Source: Antilocapra americana (Eukaryota; Chordata; Mammalia; Artiodactyla; Antilocapridae). Taken from it: a DNA stretch of 64,000 nt. Made by a program: the position numbers and the translations under genes. A model generated the notes under the pieces. It did not search any database. It had not been told where the DNA came from and saw nothing but the letters and a program-made list of their open reading frames with translations. Positions 9,747 through 22,782 of the stretch are shown piece by piece; within the stretch, counting starts at the first letter, position 1, and every line of letters starts with the position of its first letter. The DNA is taken from contig ML660774.1 of the NCBI GenBank assembly GCA_007570785.1, forward strand, positions 14,894,888-14,958,887, in the 5' to 3' direction.

Positions 9747-11762
9747 TACAGAAAGGAAAACCCCCTACGCAATTGATTGGGTGAAAGAGATTACAGAAGG
9801 GAGAAACTCCCACCCACTTTACTGGGAGAAGTGGGAAAAACATCAATTGCAGTGAGTGTCACTTATTCCTCTGTGAATTGAGAAGCATATTTGTTTTAGA
9901 TGGCAATTAAGAAGGCATTTGTTTTAGATGGCAACCCATGGGCACCTTTGTGGGTGCAAGTCATACTTTCTGACACTATCTTGAGCTTCACTAGCTAGAC
10001 TGTAATATCTAGTATATATCTAGTATTTCAGGTTATTTTAGAAATTATTGTTCTTATTGAAAAACAAGTAATTTAAAATTTTAATAGGATGCAATTTTTT
10101 AAAGATATTTTGATTGGTGTATTTCAGTATTTTTAATGTTTGCAGGCATTAAACAATGACTTCCCATAGCTTCACTAAAGTATCTAGTAAAATTTCAAAG
10201 AAGTATAGATCATAAATTACTCAATTATTTTAGAAACAAATATCTTCAATATTTTAAGGGCAACAATGATGATATTCTTCACAAGGAACAGAGTTAAGTG
10301 TGAACTTGGATTATATGGTATATTTCACCATTTTGTTTTGAAAATTCTGTAATAACAACATAATATATAGGTTTTCTATCCTTATTTATTTCCCCTTCAT
10401 TGTAGTTTAAATTCGGAGCTGTTTTCAGCATCTTTATGCAATTTCATGCAGCTAGGTCCCTGAGCCTTCCAGCAACATGATTTAACCTTGGCACTGAGCA
10501 AATTATTATAAATTTGAACTCAAATATAATGTATTTCTCTTCAAAGATATATGAAATGAATTCAGAGATGTTGCCATTGGTTTAAATTTGAGTTCAATAG
10601 TTTTGTTTTCCTTGAGGGAGAGAGGTCTGTTGCTCTGAATGACTGGGGAAAAAGATCAAAACTCACAGTGGTTTTCCTGAAAAACTACTGTATAGAATTA
10701 TTTTCCTTCTACTCAATATCACTATAATTTTCCTACTTACAAAATCAGCTTTCACTGTACAATGAATATTCATATGATTGCATAGGGTTGAATGACATAG
10801 AAACTGCAAATAATTTCATCTGAGACTGATCATTCTGTAGAAGTATTCTATTGAAGTCTTCACAGTCATCATAAAAATATCACTGTGCTCTGGAAAGACA
10901 TCTAATGCAATAAATTGAGCTCACAGTCTTAACTTGTTTTATCTCTTTATTTTAGATAGGCATTTTCCAAAAACAAACTCTATCACTGAAGAATGTAGGA
11001 CTGTTTCTTTAGAGCCTTCCATGCTTAACTTGAAAGCTGTCAACCCAGGAGGCTGAAACAGAGCAAGATTATGAAACCTGAGTGAATAGCTCATTCTTTG
11101 CACCCTTGCCTTGCTGCATGCTGCCCCATGGTACAGGCCTGGGAGGTGTGCACTATGATAGCTAATGAAGCACTTCCTTTATGTCCCGCTGACCAGAACT
11201 CTTATTTGAAGCCCACATATTATGCCACTGCAATTGCACAATGTCAGCCTTTGTTCCAGCTAGTAGAAGCTGTTTCTTGTCTTTTCTGTGGCTAAATTTT
11301 ATGCATCAAACTTGCGAGACCCGTTACTCTCTGTCGTTAAGCTGCTCTGCTGTTTGTGAAGTCGGTTTTGTTTGTTTTGTTTTGCTCTCCCCTCTTCTAC
11401 TATAGCATCTCCTCAAAGTCACACATTTATAATTTGGAAATCACTTGGCTGAAGGCTGAGGAGTGAAAAGTTTCCTGTAAGGCCTTCCTCTATGTTAAAT
11501 ATACTGATAACAACTGACACTATAAAATGAGAACAAGAATATAATTCATCCAGAATGAAGAGAAAGGCATCAAAGAGATCAAAATTAACTGCACTGCCTA
11601 ATCCTAAATGTAGCTGGAAAGTATTGAAAGGGGTCCACTTGTTATATTTTAACATGTTATTCTCATACTGTGTGATCTGATTAGGCATCTTCCTTCCTCA
11701 GCTGTTACTGTGTACATATGTCCCAATGCAAGCTTTGGTAAAGTGACCTATGAAACAACAGT
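9747..11762. other. unique AT-rich DNA, no gene recognised
   Basis: A short direct duplication, TTTGTTTTAGATGGCAA, occurs twice near 9890 and 9918. Nothing else is assignable. The region is free of SINEs for 2 kb. Confidence 0.4.
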
Positions 11763-11772
11763 GATTGCCATG

Positions 11773-11991
11773 AAAGTGAAAGTGTTAGCCACTCAGTTGT
11801 GTCCAACTCTTCTGGCCGCATGGGCTGTAGCCCACCAGGCTTCTTTGTCCATGGAATTCTCCAGGCAAGAATACAGAAGTTTGGGTATCCATTCCCTTCT
11901 CCAGGTGATCTTCCCCACCCAGGGTTCGAACCTGGGTCTCCCACATTGCAGGCAGATTTCTCACCATCTGAGCCACCAAGGAAGTCCCAAA
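11773..11991 (-). mobile_element. Bov-tA SINE with target duplication
   Basis: Full-length inverted copy with a perfect 10-bp duplication GATTGCCATG at 11763-11772 and 11992-12001. The tRNA B-box-like GGTTCGAACC is intact. Confidence 0.95.
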
Positions 11992-12001
11992 GATTGCCAT
12001 G

Positions 12002-13248
12002 GGGCTCTATAAAATATGGACGTCAGTTCACCTGTTTATTAGTATCTCTAATAAACATTAAAAGGTTTGTCAGAGCACATGGATTTTAAAAAAAAAAAAG
12101 TCACGAAGGAGTTGCATCAATTCCTTCATCTTTGTTTCTTATGATGTGACAATGACAACGGTCATCTTTTGGGGGTGGCGTTAAGTATTAAATGAGACAA
12201 TATGGAGGACTCGTTACTCGATACATGACACTGTGGTCATCACCATCGTGTCGGTTTTGGAGTAGATTTCATAATGAACCTGAAGACGGAGCTCTTTATA
12301 ACACTGGCACTTCCATGGTGAATTATCTGATTTTTAATAAGTGTTTTACTTTTCTGATTATTTCCCACTTTTTCCCTACCTACTCAATAAGATGGTAACA
12401 CTCTCCTGCAGTTAAAAGCAATTTGAACAGCAAATAACTACAAGTTACTCGCTGGAATTAAAAAAGAAGAAGAAGAAGAAAGAAGTGATTAAAACATGTA
12501 AGCTCCTTGGTCTCTGCTAGTTCAACATGGCTACCATCTTCATATTTTTCCTAATTTTCTAATCTCCCAACTTTAGTGAGATGATCAAAGCATTCAGGTA
12601 AATAGAATATAAATGCCAGAAAAATAAATCTCACAAAGCCAGCCCCTGTTCTAACTAGCAGAGGTTAAGTTCTGTCCTCTTCCCTGCTAAAATGCATGCA
12701 CCAAACATGTTAAATTCTTTGCATATAGATTCATATTCCTACATAGAATTTGCTTTCCTGCTTTCACTTCATATTTTTATATTAAAAATGTTTTCTATCA
12801 GATATCCTGGTTTTTGATTAATGAACATGCTGTAAGTTATGTAATTAGCTTTAGATTTTTATTTAATGTTAGAACATATATAATAACCTTAAGATATATT
12901 CAGGTATTGTAATATTAATAACAGCATTAATACATTTGTGTCAGACTTGTACTATTCCAAATAATTGCTGAATCACCTCTCTATATCACATATTAAGGTA
13001 TTTTTAAAGTATAAAATAAAGTATAAAATCCTAAAAAGCAATTGGATTCTCATATAATTTTTCAAAAAATGATTTTGTCCACCTCTTCATTCTTCACTTA
13101 ATACTTGCCTTGCTTAAAAGTATGTTAGAGAACAAAATCAACTTTGAAGTGGGAATCATTTGGAGTAGGAGTTTAAAACTACAAATATGGTTTCTGCCAA
13201 CCTTTAAAAGATTTATATGCAGATTTTCTTTTCTAAGTGTTTCACTTA
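12002..13248. other. AT-rich DNA without a gene
   Basis: Contains an (AAG)n tract near 12464-12482 and otherwise nothing I can assign. Confidence 0.4.
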
Positions 13249-13440
13249 CTCTTTGTGGCTCAGCTGGTAAAGAATCTGCCTGCAATGTGGCAGACCTGGG
13301 TTTGATTCCTGGGTTGGGAAGATCCTCTGGAGAAGGGAAAGGCTACCCACTCCAGTATTCTGGCCTGGAGAATTCCATGGACTGTATAATCGTTCATGGA
13401 GTTGCAAAGAGTCAGACACAACTGAGTGACTTTCACTTTC
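13249..13440 (+). mobile_element. Bov-tA SINE
   Basis: tRNA part TGGCTCAGCTGGTAAAGAAT through the Bov-A body to the CTGAGTGACTTTCACTTTCA tail, typical of the subfamily with a CACTTT tail repeat. Confidence 0.92.
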
Positions 13441-13493
13441 ACTTTCAGAAAAAGATATCTCAGGTAAATATCAATGCTGTATTTGAGAGTGTA

Positions 13494-13562
13494 TCTGAAG
13501 TGAAGTGTGAAGTGCAAGTGGCTCAGTCCTGTCTGACTCTGGATCCCATGGACTACAATGTA
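13494..13562 (-). mobile_element. short Bov-A remnant
   Basis: An inverted partial body (GTGGCTCAGTCCTGTCTGAC ... CCCATGGACTACAATG), internally deleted, close to the preceding SINE but in the opposite orientation. Confidence 0.65.
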
Positions 13563-15235
13563 TCTGAACAACATGATTAACCAACTTAGACAAATTCCAT
13601 GAGATTCTAATGCTATTTTGTCAATATTCTTGGCAATTTCTGTTTGAGTTCCAAATTATCGTCTTGATTGGATGTTCTCAGGGTAGGTAATATTTTTCCC
13701 ATGCCTTTGGCTTGCCCACCCTCACCATCAGATCTGCCTTAGCTCAGTGACTCTGAATCATCATATTCTAAGAATCATAGGACAAAAGGAATTCAAACAG
13801 AATGGTCAGCAACATACTTCCACTTATATAGTATTCCATTCCTCACTAAAGAAGGGGCAGTTTTTTCAAAATTTCTATGTAATTTGATTTCCTACTGTTT
13901 TTTATACTAAGTACTTGAAGATACTTATGTCATTGAAAGTCTAGAATTATTAGATATTAAAAGTAATCAGAGAATGAAAGAGACTGGATACTTGGAATAT
14001 AATCAAGAAATTACTGTTATAAGGTTAAAAACTCATGAAACACAGAGCAAAACCCACAAATGAGCAAGGGAGTCTAAATTCCAAGAGTCATCGGTAGGTC
14101 CTTCCTCTCCCCCTCACACCTCCGGTCCCACGACCCTGTAGTAACAACGCCTCCACAAACTGGCTACTTCCCAGTTTGTTTAGTGACTTCTTCAATGTCC
14201 TTAATGCACCTGTCTTCAAGTCGCCTTTGCCAGCTCTGGACCCCTCATGTTCTTCACTTCATCCCTTCCTTCCTTCCACTGCAACTCCTTTTTAAAAGTT
14301 ATCACCACTGCAACTGCAGCTCAAACTCTGTCCCTCCTTTCCATGTTCCTTATCACTTCTCCTCATTTTGTCTTGTCTGAAACCACCGGTTTCAAACTAC
14401 TTCCTCAGATATGGACTGGCTTTTCCAAATTGCAAAAGAAACCAAAACCAAAGTGAAGCATTTGGGATAATACTGTCACTAAAGGCTTTCTGTAAAAACA
14501 CATTGAGGAAAAAGAGAAAGAAAATTGTTTAAGCATCTGAGAACTATCCTGAGAACTAGAGTAACACTTTGTATTCAATAGCCCTTTCCCCCCTGCTTCC
14601 AACCCAGTTCTCCTGATGACCACTCACCCTTCAGACCTCAGATTATCTGTTGTTTCTTCTCCACTCCCTACTACTCATGATTTCAGTACCTGGAATGTGC
14701 ATAGAACAATTACCATATTATCAATAATTCATGACTGGATAACAGTTTTCTGTCCCTCATAACTAAAAGCTTGAAAGCCCTATCAAGCCTGGGAAAACTC
14801 TGTCTTCTCCACCATTAAATTATATGTCTTACACATATCCGATCATCAATACATTTGGAAAATAATAAATGAATGAAATAATTAATTGATTGATTTGATG
14901 GCCTGGCAACAGCTCTGACAAGTCAGCAGTATCTCTGACAGCTTTCTTCTCTGAAGTCGGCATACGTTTTCCCTACTGTTGTATTGTTTATAAAGGTGAT
15001 TCAGGTTCCTGAAATAGTTGACCAGCCAGGCCTCCTTCAGAAGAACCACACCTGTCAGGTAACCAGCCTAGGTCTGCATTTGTGTCCTAATCCCTGGTCC
15101 ATCAGTCAGTACAGTTCAGTGATCTCTGCCACAAAACCCCCAGCAGACGGCAGGAAGTTGACATCTCAAAGGAGTCCTCACAAGAGCCAATGAGTCAGGG
15201 AGGCCCCTGGCCTTGATCCCTTAGAGTAGTTCTTA
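13563..15235. other. unique DNA, no gene recognised
   Basis: The part at 14100-14420 is C/T-rich, with frames of biased composition but no recognisable protein. Nothing else is assignable. Confidence 0.4.
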
Positions 15236-15495
15236 AGGTCTGCTGTGGTTTACAGTCACTTCTGGGGTGGGGGCCAGCCCACATCCAATGGCAGTTAAAT
15301 CAGAATCGTAGGGGTTGGACCCCATATTTTCTTCAACTCTCTCAGGGATTCTACCAGCGATCTAGGACCAGGGCTGGGCATCACCTGGGGGAGTCCAACA
15401 GGGGCAGAACCACAGCCCCTCCCAGACCAACTGACTTGGAATTTGCTTATTAAAACAAAATCCCTCTATTACCATGCACGCTGAGGCTGAGGAGC
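15236..15495 (+). mobile_element. possible MER5A-type hAT relic(s)
   Basis: Phrases such as ATCACCTGGGGGAGTC and TTATTAAAACAAAATCCC, with AATCAGAATCGTAGGGGTTG just before, resemble MER5 elements. Very diverged; terminal repeats are not clearly seen. Confidence 0.35.
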
Positions 15496-16004
15496 ACTGC
15501 ACTATGATGCTTGTTCAAAATATCCTTTCATAAAATGACCACACTTAGTACCACCATTACTACCTTATACCTTGCCACTGCCTTTCTTTTCTTTGCCTTT
15601 TTTTCTCTCCTGCTATATGTCCCTCTCCCCACTCACACTCCAGCCATTCAGATGTGCTCCATTTTTGATGTATTCACTCCTTTCACAGCAAACTGTTCTT
15701 TTAAAATATTATGTTTTAAACATTCAGAAATTTCAAAGGAAAAATACAACTAAAACCCTTGTATGCACCATCAATATCTTAACAGAATGATCTCTTAGCA
15801 TAATTGGGTCCTTTATTATTTAAAAAAGTAACATGTTACAAATAATAAAACTAAAGCTACCTGTTTATCTCCATTCAGTTTTATTTCATACCATCCTTCC
15901 CTAAATATACTCACTACTCCAAAATTGATATACTGCACATATTTTATCTTTTCAAACACTCTTTTTTTTTCCCATTTGAAATATCCTGGCAAATAAAGCA
16001 CATA

Positions 16005-17540
16005 AGAAAGCTTGTCTTCTCAGAGTTCATATTCTACTGTGTGGAGACACATGATAAGTAGAACAACAGGTAAATTCCATTTGAAGATGCTAGATGATAT
16101 GAAGGAAAGCAAAGCTCTAAAGAGTGAGGGAAGTTCTGAAGAGTGTTGTTATTTTAAACACAGTGGTCACGGAAGATCTCTCTGAAGAGAGGAAATCTGA
16201 ACAGACAAGAAAGAGGTAAGGAAATGAGCCACAAGGTTGCCAAGGAAAAGTGTTACGGATGGAGGGAACAGCAAGAATAAATATCCTCCCCTGAGAGCAG
16301 CCTGGCACATACCAAGAACACCACAGTTACTCGGCTGGAGCAGATTCAGGGAACTGGTGGTTAACAGCGGAGAGTTAGTAAGAACCCAGTCAGACAGGGT
16401 CTTGTAGGCTACTGCCAACTCTTCAGGATTTTCTCTAAGAAAAATAGCCATGGAATAGTCAAGCAGGTATTTTAACAGGACATCTCTGGCTGCTGTGACA
16501 GACTTTGGATAAGGACGAGAAAGCAAGATGGGGGTTGGGGCACAAAGATAAAAGTCTAAGACGTGATAGTTTCTGGGACCAGAAGGACAGCAGTGGAGGT
16601 GATAAGAAATGGTCTTATTTTGGAGACATTTTGAATTTTGAGCTTAAAAGATTTCTCAATGGCACTGGGCATATGAGATATGAGGAAAAAGAAGCATCAA
16701 GGATAAGAAACTGGAAAGACTGAGTGGAAACAGATTAAATGCAAGAAAAACAATTGGGAAGGAAGGATGGAAATGGGGTGTTCAGAAATTCTGAGATGTC
16801 TTTTAGCCACCTAAGTATAGATATCAAGTAGGTATCTCAGTATACAAATCTGGAGACCAAGGGAAAAAACACAGAGATGGCAGTATAGAAGGCTGAAAGT
16901 CATACGCATGGAGATTGTATTTAAAGCTGAGAGGCTAAAGGAAGTCATATGAGAAGTGACTATGGATAAGAAGAGAAACAAGTAAGCCTTATGTCCAAAG
17001 ATTGGGACTGTCAAGAGCCCAGAAAAGGACCCTGAGGAGTGGCAAGGGGCATACAAAAAACAAAAAAAAAAAAACAGGAAAATGTGGTGTTCTGGAAGCT
17101 CAGTGAAGAAAGTATTTCAAAGAGAAGGAAGTGATCAACCATATCCAATGCCCTGAAGTAAGACAAGGGCTGAGAATTAACCATTAGATTTATTAATGGG
17201 GGAGTCTTGGATGACCTTGACAAGGGTGGCTTTGAAGTGATAGGGATCAAAGACACAAGGCAATTAGTTTTGTAGAGGATTGGAAGAGAGGAAACAGAGA
17301 CAATGAGTATAGATAACTCTGGGAATTTATTACTGTAAAGGGCGCAGAAAAAGGAGAAAGAGCCAGAGGAACCAGTGGAATCAAAAGGGCATTGTCATTG
17401 TTTTTGTTTGTTTTTAATTTTTTAAATTATAAAAGTTGGAGGGGATTGTTTTTAATATGAAAGAGAATAGTACAACACAGAGATTCAAGAGACAGAGAGA
17501 GAAAGCCTTAAGTGATACCTATAGCAGGTGAGAGAGGACG
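16005..17540 (+). mobile_element. ancient mammalian interspersed repeat, family unassigned
   Basis: A long purine-rich, diverged stretch has a recurrent mammalian pattern: AGGGTCTTGTAGGCTACTG (16397), CTCTGGCTGCTGTGACAGAC (16483), GGATGACCTTGACAAGGGTG (17209), then ATAACTCTGGGAATTTATTA. I recognise the pattern as a dispersed repeat but cannot name it. Short frames within it are not genes. Confidence 0.45.
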
Positions 17541-18185
17541 GACCTTAGTACACAGATGGAAGGACGAGTCTCAGACAGGCACACAGACTCATCAAAAATA
17601 ATAGGACTAAAGGTAGCAGATACATACATGAAATCCAATGGGTACTGAGTTTGTAATATAATGACTTATACAGGTTGCTTCACTGACCATTAATAATCCA
17701 TGGCACATTAGTGGCGAATGCCATCAAAATGTAAATATATTTATATTCTGTGGGTGTTAGTAACTATTACATTGATGAGACCAATATTATGTAAGCTGAA
17801 GTAGCAAGCTTTTTCATTTAATAGTATGCTTTATAATTCTGTGGATAGCCAATGACAGCCAGGTAAATTTCTTAAAAGCATACGGCTTTTCTATAAAAGT
17901 AAATCATTTTTCCCAGTGTATCAAATGAAAAGAAAGGGTATCTTGGAAGACATTATAGGAAAGATGAAACAATCTGCCCTGGTGATCAACTCAACTCACA
18001 GACTTGTTCTTGAGACAAATCAATTTTAAGAAACAGATATGGCACTAGATTCCCTTAAAACTATCTATGCCAACATATGTCAGGAAAACCCCTAAGTTCT
18101 TTGAGAGTTATGTGGATGCAAATTGAAGACCATAGTTTAAAAGAATGAGTGCTAATTGAAAATCTAAAACCAAGGTTCTTAATCT
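17541..18185. other. AT-rich DNA, nothing recognised
   Basis: No repeat, RNA gene or convincing frame is seen. Confidence 0.4.
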
Positions 18186-18275
18186 TGGCTCACTATAACT
18201 GCTTTTTGACTGTGTAAATTATTTCACCCCTGAATCTTAATTCTGTTTCTGCAAAATAAGGGAGTTGGACAAAAG
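18186..18275 (+). mobile_element. MIR SINE relic
   Basis: Core-like TGTGTAAATTATTTCACCCC followed by TTTCTGCAAAATAAGG, the usual order in MIR. Confidence 0.45.
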
Positions 18276-18500
18276 CAATATCTCCCAAAGGGTTTTCCAG
18301 TGCATATTCCCATGAAGTGTTCATATTCTTGCATGTTCCCATTAAGTGTGTGCATAGTCAGAGTACTTTGGTAAATACTATAAGCCATGCTTTCTCTCTC
18401 TTTTTTTTTGAATTCACAATATATTTTGAAAACTTTTACACTGATATCCAAGCCAGGGAAAGACACCACAAGAATATCACAAATATCCTTTACAAATATT

Positions 18501-18840
18501 GACATAAAATATGAGCAAACAAAAGCAGTACATTAAAAGGGCTGACCAAGTGGAATCCACTCCTGGAATTTTAGAATGGGTCAATAGACAAAAATCAATC
18601 AATGTGATATGTCACCTTAATAGAATGAAGGAAAAAAGACCAAAATCATCTCAATTGATGCAACAAAAGAACGACAAAATTCCACACCCTTTCACAACAA
18701 AAGCACTTAATGAATCAGAAATAGAAGGAAACCTACCATGACAAAGGCGATGTATGAAAAACCCATAGCTAGCAACAAACCCAGTGGTGAGAAACTAAAA
18801 TCCTTTTCCCCAGAACAAGGAACACTGCCCACTTTTGCCA
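18501..18840 (+). mobile_element. L1 ORF2 fragment
   Basis: Translates in broken frames to the L1 ORF2 'INVI-H-NR' and 'FTTKALNESEIEGNLP' region and runs into GGTGAGAAACTAAAATCCTT, typical of L1 reverse-transcriptase coding sequence. A short degenerate piece. Confidence 0.75.
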
Positions 18841-20658
18841 CTTCCAGTTAACATTATGTTAGACTCTCTATGTGCTGTCTATTTGTGGGAAAAAAACAAT
18901 ACACATTGGGAGAGTAAGTTCACTGAAATTTTCTTAAGAAAACTCAGTTTCACTTCATTTAGCCCATTAATTTCTAGACTATTTGACCATAAAACCTTTA
19001 ATTTTGTATTATAAAACATATTTCAACAGTCTTGGAACCACAGTCTATGATTCTTTCTAGCTTATGATTTTATGATTAAACATAAAACATGCAGCTAGAT
19101 TCAAGTGATCGCTGCTGTCACCAATCTAATTAAATTACTTATCTGTTCAATAAGATTTAAGCTTATTTTAAAAGAGTAGAAGCTCCTTTAGAACTAACTG
19201 AAAAATATACAAAATGACATTTTGCTTTAGGATTCTGGTTATATCATTTCTTTTCTATTTCTGCAAAGTGCTTCTGCAGAATGCCATACGCCTTCCTGTA
19301 TATTTCATCATCATTAGATGGGAATGAGGACTATCCTCAGCTTTAATTTTAAAATTCAAATCTCCCTTAAACATCTCAAGCAGATCATGTAGAATCTGTC
19401 TGGATTAGCGTTTGTCTCTATTGTGTTGTCAAAATAGTTGCCTGGCTTCCAGACCAGACATCTTAGGATAAAGATATATCACTCTAATATCAGTCATAGC
19501 CCAGCACGTAGTAGGCACAATGAATGTAAATGTTCCTGCCCATCCCTATGTATCTCTAAAACAAGCCAGAGCTCCATATTTGAAAACAATGGGAAGGAGA
19601 CTGACCCTTTAAGCTCCAGCATTTTCATATGATCTTTGAAAATCCAAATGTATTACATCCTTGAACTGCCTTTGTCTATGTTGGCAGTAATACTCTCAGA
19701 GTTCTTTTGGAGATTAGTTGAATATGATCTTCCATTTCTGAAATCATGCAGGCCTATTTCAATCAACCTGTTCTTTTCCAGATGTTTTTTTTCCACCACA
19801 TCCTTTAACATGGCTTAAAAATTAATTCCTTTGCTGTTTAATGTATCAACCTTTTTTAGACCAGTGGTGTCATATACATGAGTTATGCTATGAGTATTAG
19901 CTACACAGCAATGTTTCTGTGTAATTTCACTGGGATGTCTTAGGGAAATGTGGAAGCGCAGAGAGTGGAAATGTAATTGTAGGGTTGAAACTGTTAAATT
20001 TGCTTACCTCATTTAGTACTCCATAGAGAGTTTGTGAAGCAATTTTCAACTCAGATAGAAGTGTTTTCTAATACAGTTTATAATTTTCTCCAGGATAATG
20101 AGTTGCTAAAGAAAAGGCTTTTTAAAAAGCTATTGAGTCTCTTGTAATCATTTTTACCTGTCTTTTAGTGTTTTGTCCTATTACTCACAGACCTGTCACC
20201 TCATGTAGATATAACTGACTTTAGAAGGCTTGACTTAAAGCAATCTCCACTTAACATGCTTATTTTTCTCCTGTATTTTTACTGCTAATTTTTGCTAGCC
20301 CTAGAATGAGAAAATGGGTGGATACTCACTTCTTGATTTTTAACATAATTGGTCGATTATAACTATTAAGTTTAATGGAAGGGGAAAAGTCGAGAAATTG
20401 GATAAATTTCTTACATTTTATAAATTGAGTGGATAAAGTATAAAAAGAGAGAAGAAACATTTCAGTGAAATTCGGTCATTATAATTGTCTTCTCACGTGA
20501 CATATTTCAACATTTTTCTAGAGGCCCTAAAAAGTATTTTCTAAAAAGAGAAATTCTATTGTCAAAAACAATATGAGAGGCTTCCTATGACTCAGCTAAA
20601 AATATAATCAGTCATAATATCAATCCATAGAAACTAGGTTGTGTTGATGACCGGCTAT
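18841..20658. other. AT-rich DNA without a gene
   Basis: No gene, SINE or clear older repeat recognised across 1.8 kb. Confidence 0.4.
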
Positions 20659-20667
20659 CTTGTTTAT

Positions 20668-20880
20668 TTACCTATGCGTTCTCAGTCGTGTCCAACTCTC
20701 TTTGACCCCATGGGCGGTAGTCCGCCAGGCGCCTCTCTCCATGGAAATTTCCAAGCAGGAATACTGGAGAAAGTTGCCGTTTCCTACTCCAGGGGATCTT
20801 CTCAACAAGGATTGAATCTGTGTCTCCTCAGTCTCCTGTGTTGGCAGTCTGATTCTTTCCCACCGAGTCACCTGGGAAGC
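20668..20880 (-). mobile_element. Bov-tA SINE with target duplication
   Basis: Inverted full-length copy with 9-bp duplication CTTGTTTAT at 20659-20667 and 20881-20889. Confidence 0.93.
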
Positions 20881-20889
20881 CTTGTTTAT

Positions 20890-21837
20890 CTATATGTTGT
20901 CATAGAAATACTTCATATTTCTATACTCTCAAGAGGTGGTGTGCTCTTAAGATATGAGGTAAACCAAAGCTACGGCATTGCTAATTCCATGTGAGAGCTG
21001 ACCAGGGTAGGAACAGTATCCTGAACCTCTGTTAAAATTTTTATATCAAACTTCTTTTTCCAGAAGTGATAATACGTATGCATATTTTTTACAGTTATGT
21101 TATTATTCAGAAGGGCAATACTTTACACTATTTGTTAAACATCTATTACATGCCAGATATAGACAATAAAAAGAATTATCTCAAGCTTAAATGAGAGGTT
21201 TTTTTTTTTTTTCTTGAAGAAGATATAAACAAGGCACATTGACTTTGAAGATGTTTTGGCAGTTGATGTAAGGCAGCTGAGTATCTCTAATGGAACCAGA
21301 GTAAAAGGATAAGGGAGTAAACTTATTCATTTAACTACCATTTCCAGATAAATAACCCCCTGGAGTTTCAAAGAAAATGCCTCAAATGTCCCTTCTTTTA
21401 ATTTTATAAATATTTATTGTACATTCCTCATAGCTTTTTAATTTTATTTTAAAATTCTGTAATGTTATCCATTGTATCCATTTCTACTTCTGTATTCCAG
21501 ACCCTCACATATCTCTGCAAATACCACTTCCTATTTTCCCTCTGGAAACTAATTTGTTAATTCAGCTTAATTCTGGATTCTTGGTTTAAAAGAATGAATG
21601 AGACACACACAGAAAGACAAATACTAGTTGAGTATATGAGTATTAAAAATCCAATATGGGAGTACAGAATGTTTTGGAAACATAGTGTTAACTAATCTAG
21701 TTTAACTAATCTATTATGGTGCGGAGAGAGTGAGATGAGGGTAAGAAGAGGATAATTAAACTTAACAAGAAGAACTAATTAAAAAAAAACATATCGAATT
21801 CTTGCTCTGTGCCAGGCCCCATGCCTATGTATGCATA
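20890..21837. other. AT-rich DNA, nothing recognised
   Basis: The only oddity is a tandem 11-mer TTAACTAATCT near 21688-21714. Confidence 0.4.
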
Positions 21838-22014
21838 TGTCTGCAATGCAAGAGACTCAAGAGATGCAGGTTTGATCCCTGGGTTGGGAAGAGGGCATGG
21901 CAACCCACTCCAGTATTCTTGTCTGGAGAATCCCTATGGACAGAGGAGCCTGGAGGGCTGTGGTTCATGGGATGACAAAGAGTTGGACACGACTGAAGCA
22001 ACTAAGCACTGAGC
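21838..22014 (+). mobile_element. Bov-tA SINE, 5'-truncated
   Basis: Begins inside the tRNA part at CTGCAATGCAAGAGAC, lacks about 35 bases of the usual start and about ten bases of the linker, and ends in the ACTGAAGCAACTAAGCACTG tail followed by AT-rich repeats. Confidence 0.9.
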
Positions 22015-22571
22015 ACATATATATGCCTATATATATTAGCCTAATATATTAATATATACAAGCACTTAATATTTTAGGACTTAGTATCAGCACTTAATGT
22101 TAGTATTTCATATTTTAACTATTATTTTAGATTTTAGAGAGAGGCAGGCTTTGAGAGAAGAAATTGGCAAGAGAAGAGGAGTTAGATATATGAAGGCGGG
22201 AACTGAGGCAGACAAAGGACAAATAGAGGCTAAACGTTTAACTTATTAAGTCAAGCTACCAAACACCTGCATAAAGTCTGCTGGATTTTCCAGCCTTGAC
22301 AAATATGCCTTCTAAATGCATGAGCTGTGTCTGTCTCTGCTGCCAGCAGAGGCAAAACCCATAAACCTTTACACCATTCATAGCAATAGGATGTACCTAC
22401 CTTTCTTTTTCAGACAAAAAACAGGAGATGGAGAGAAATATTTCCCTGGGGCCTGAACAGTATTAAATCAAGAGAATGATATCTATGGTTCCACTTCTGC
22501 TCTGTCACAGACAGATGTACCCATTTTCTTCTTCAATAAATTTAATAAAGGTGACTTACTGGGGAATGATC

Positions 22572-22782
22572 GGAGCTTTCTGCAATGGCCCATGCAGTAA
22601 AGAATCTGCCTGCAGTGCAGGAGATGTGGGTTTGAGCCCCAGGTTGGGAAGATTCCCTGGAGGAGGGCATGGCAACCCATTCCAGTATTCTGGCCTGGAG
22701 ATTCCCATGGACAGAGGAGCCTGGTGGGGTCCATGGGGTCACAAAGAGTCAGACAGGACAGAAACAACTGAGCACACACTCA
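22572..22782 (+). mobile_element. Bov-tA SINE
   Basis: tRNA start mutated (GAGCTTTCTGCAATGGCCCA), the rest typical through GAAACAACTGAGCACACA. Confidence 0.9.
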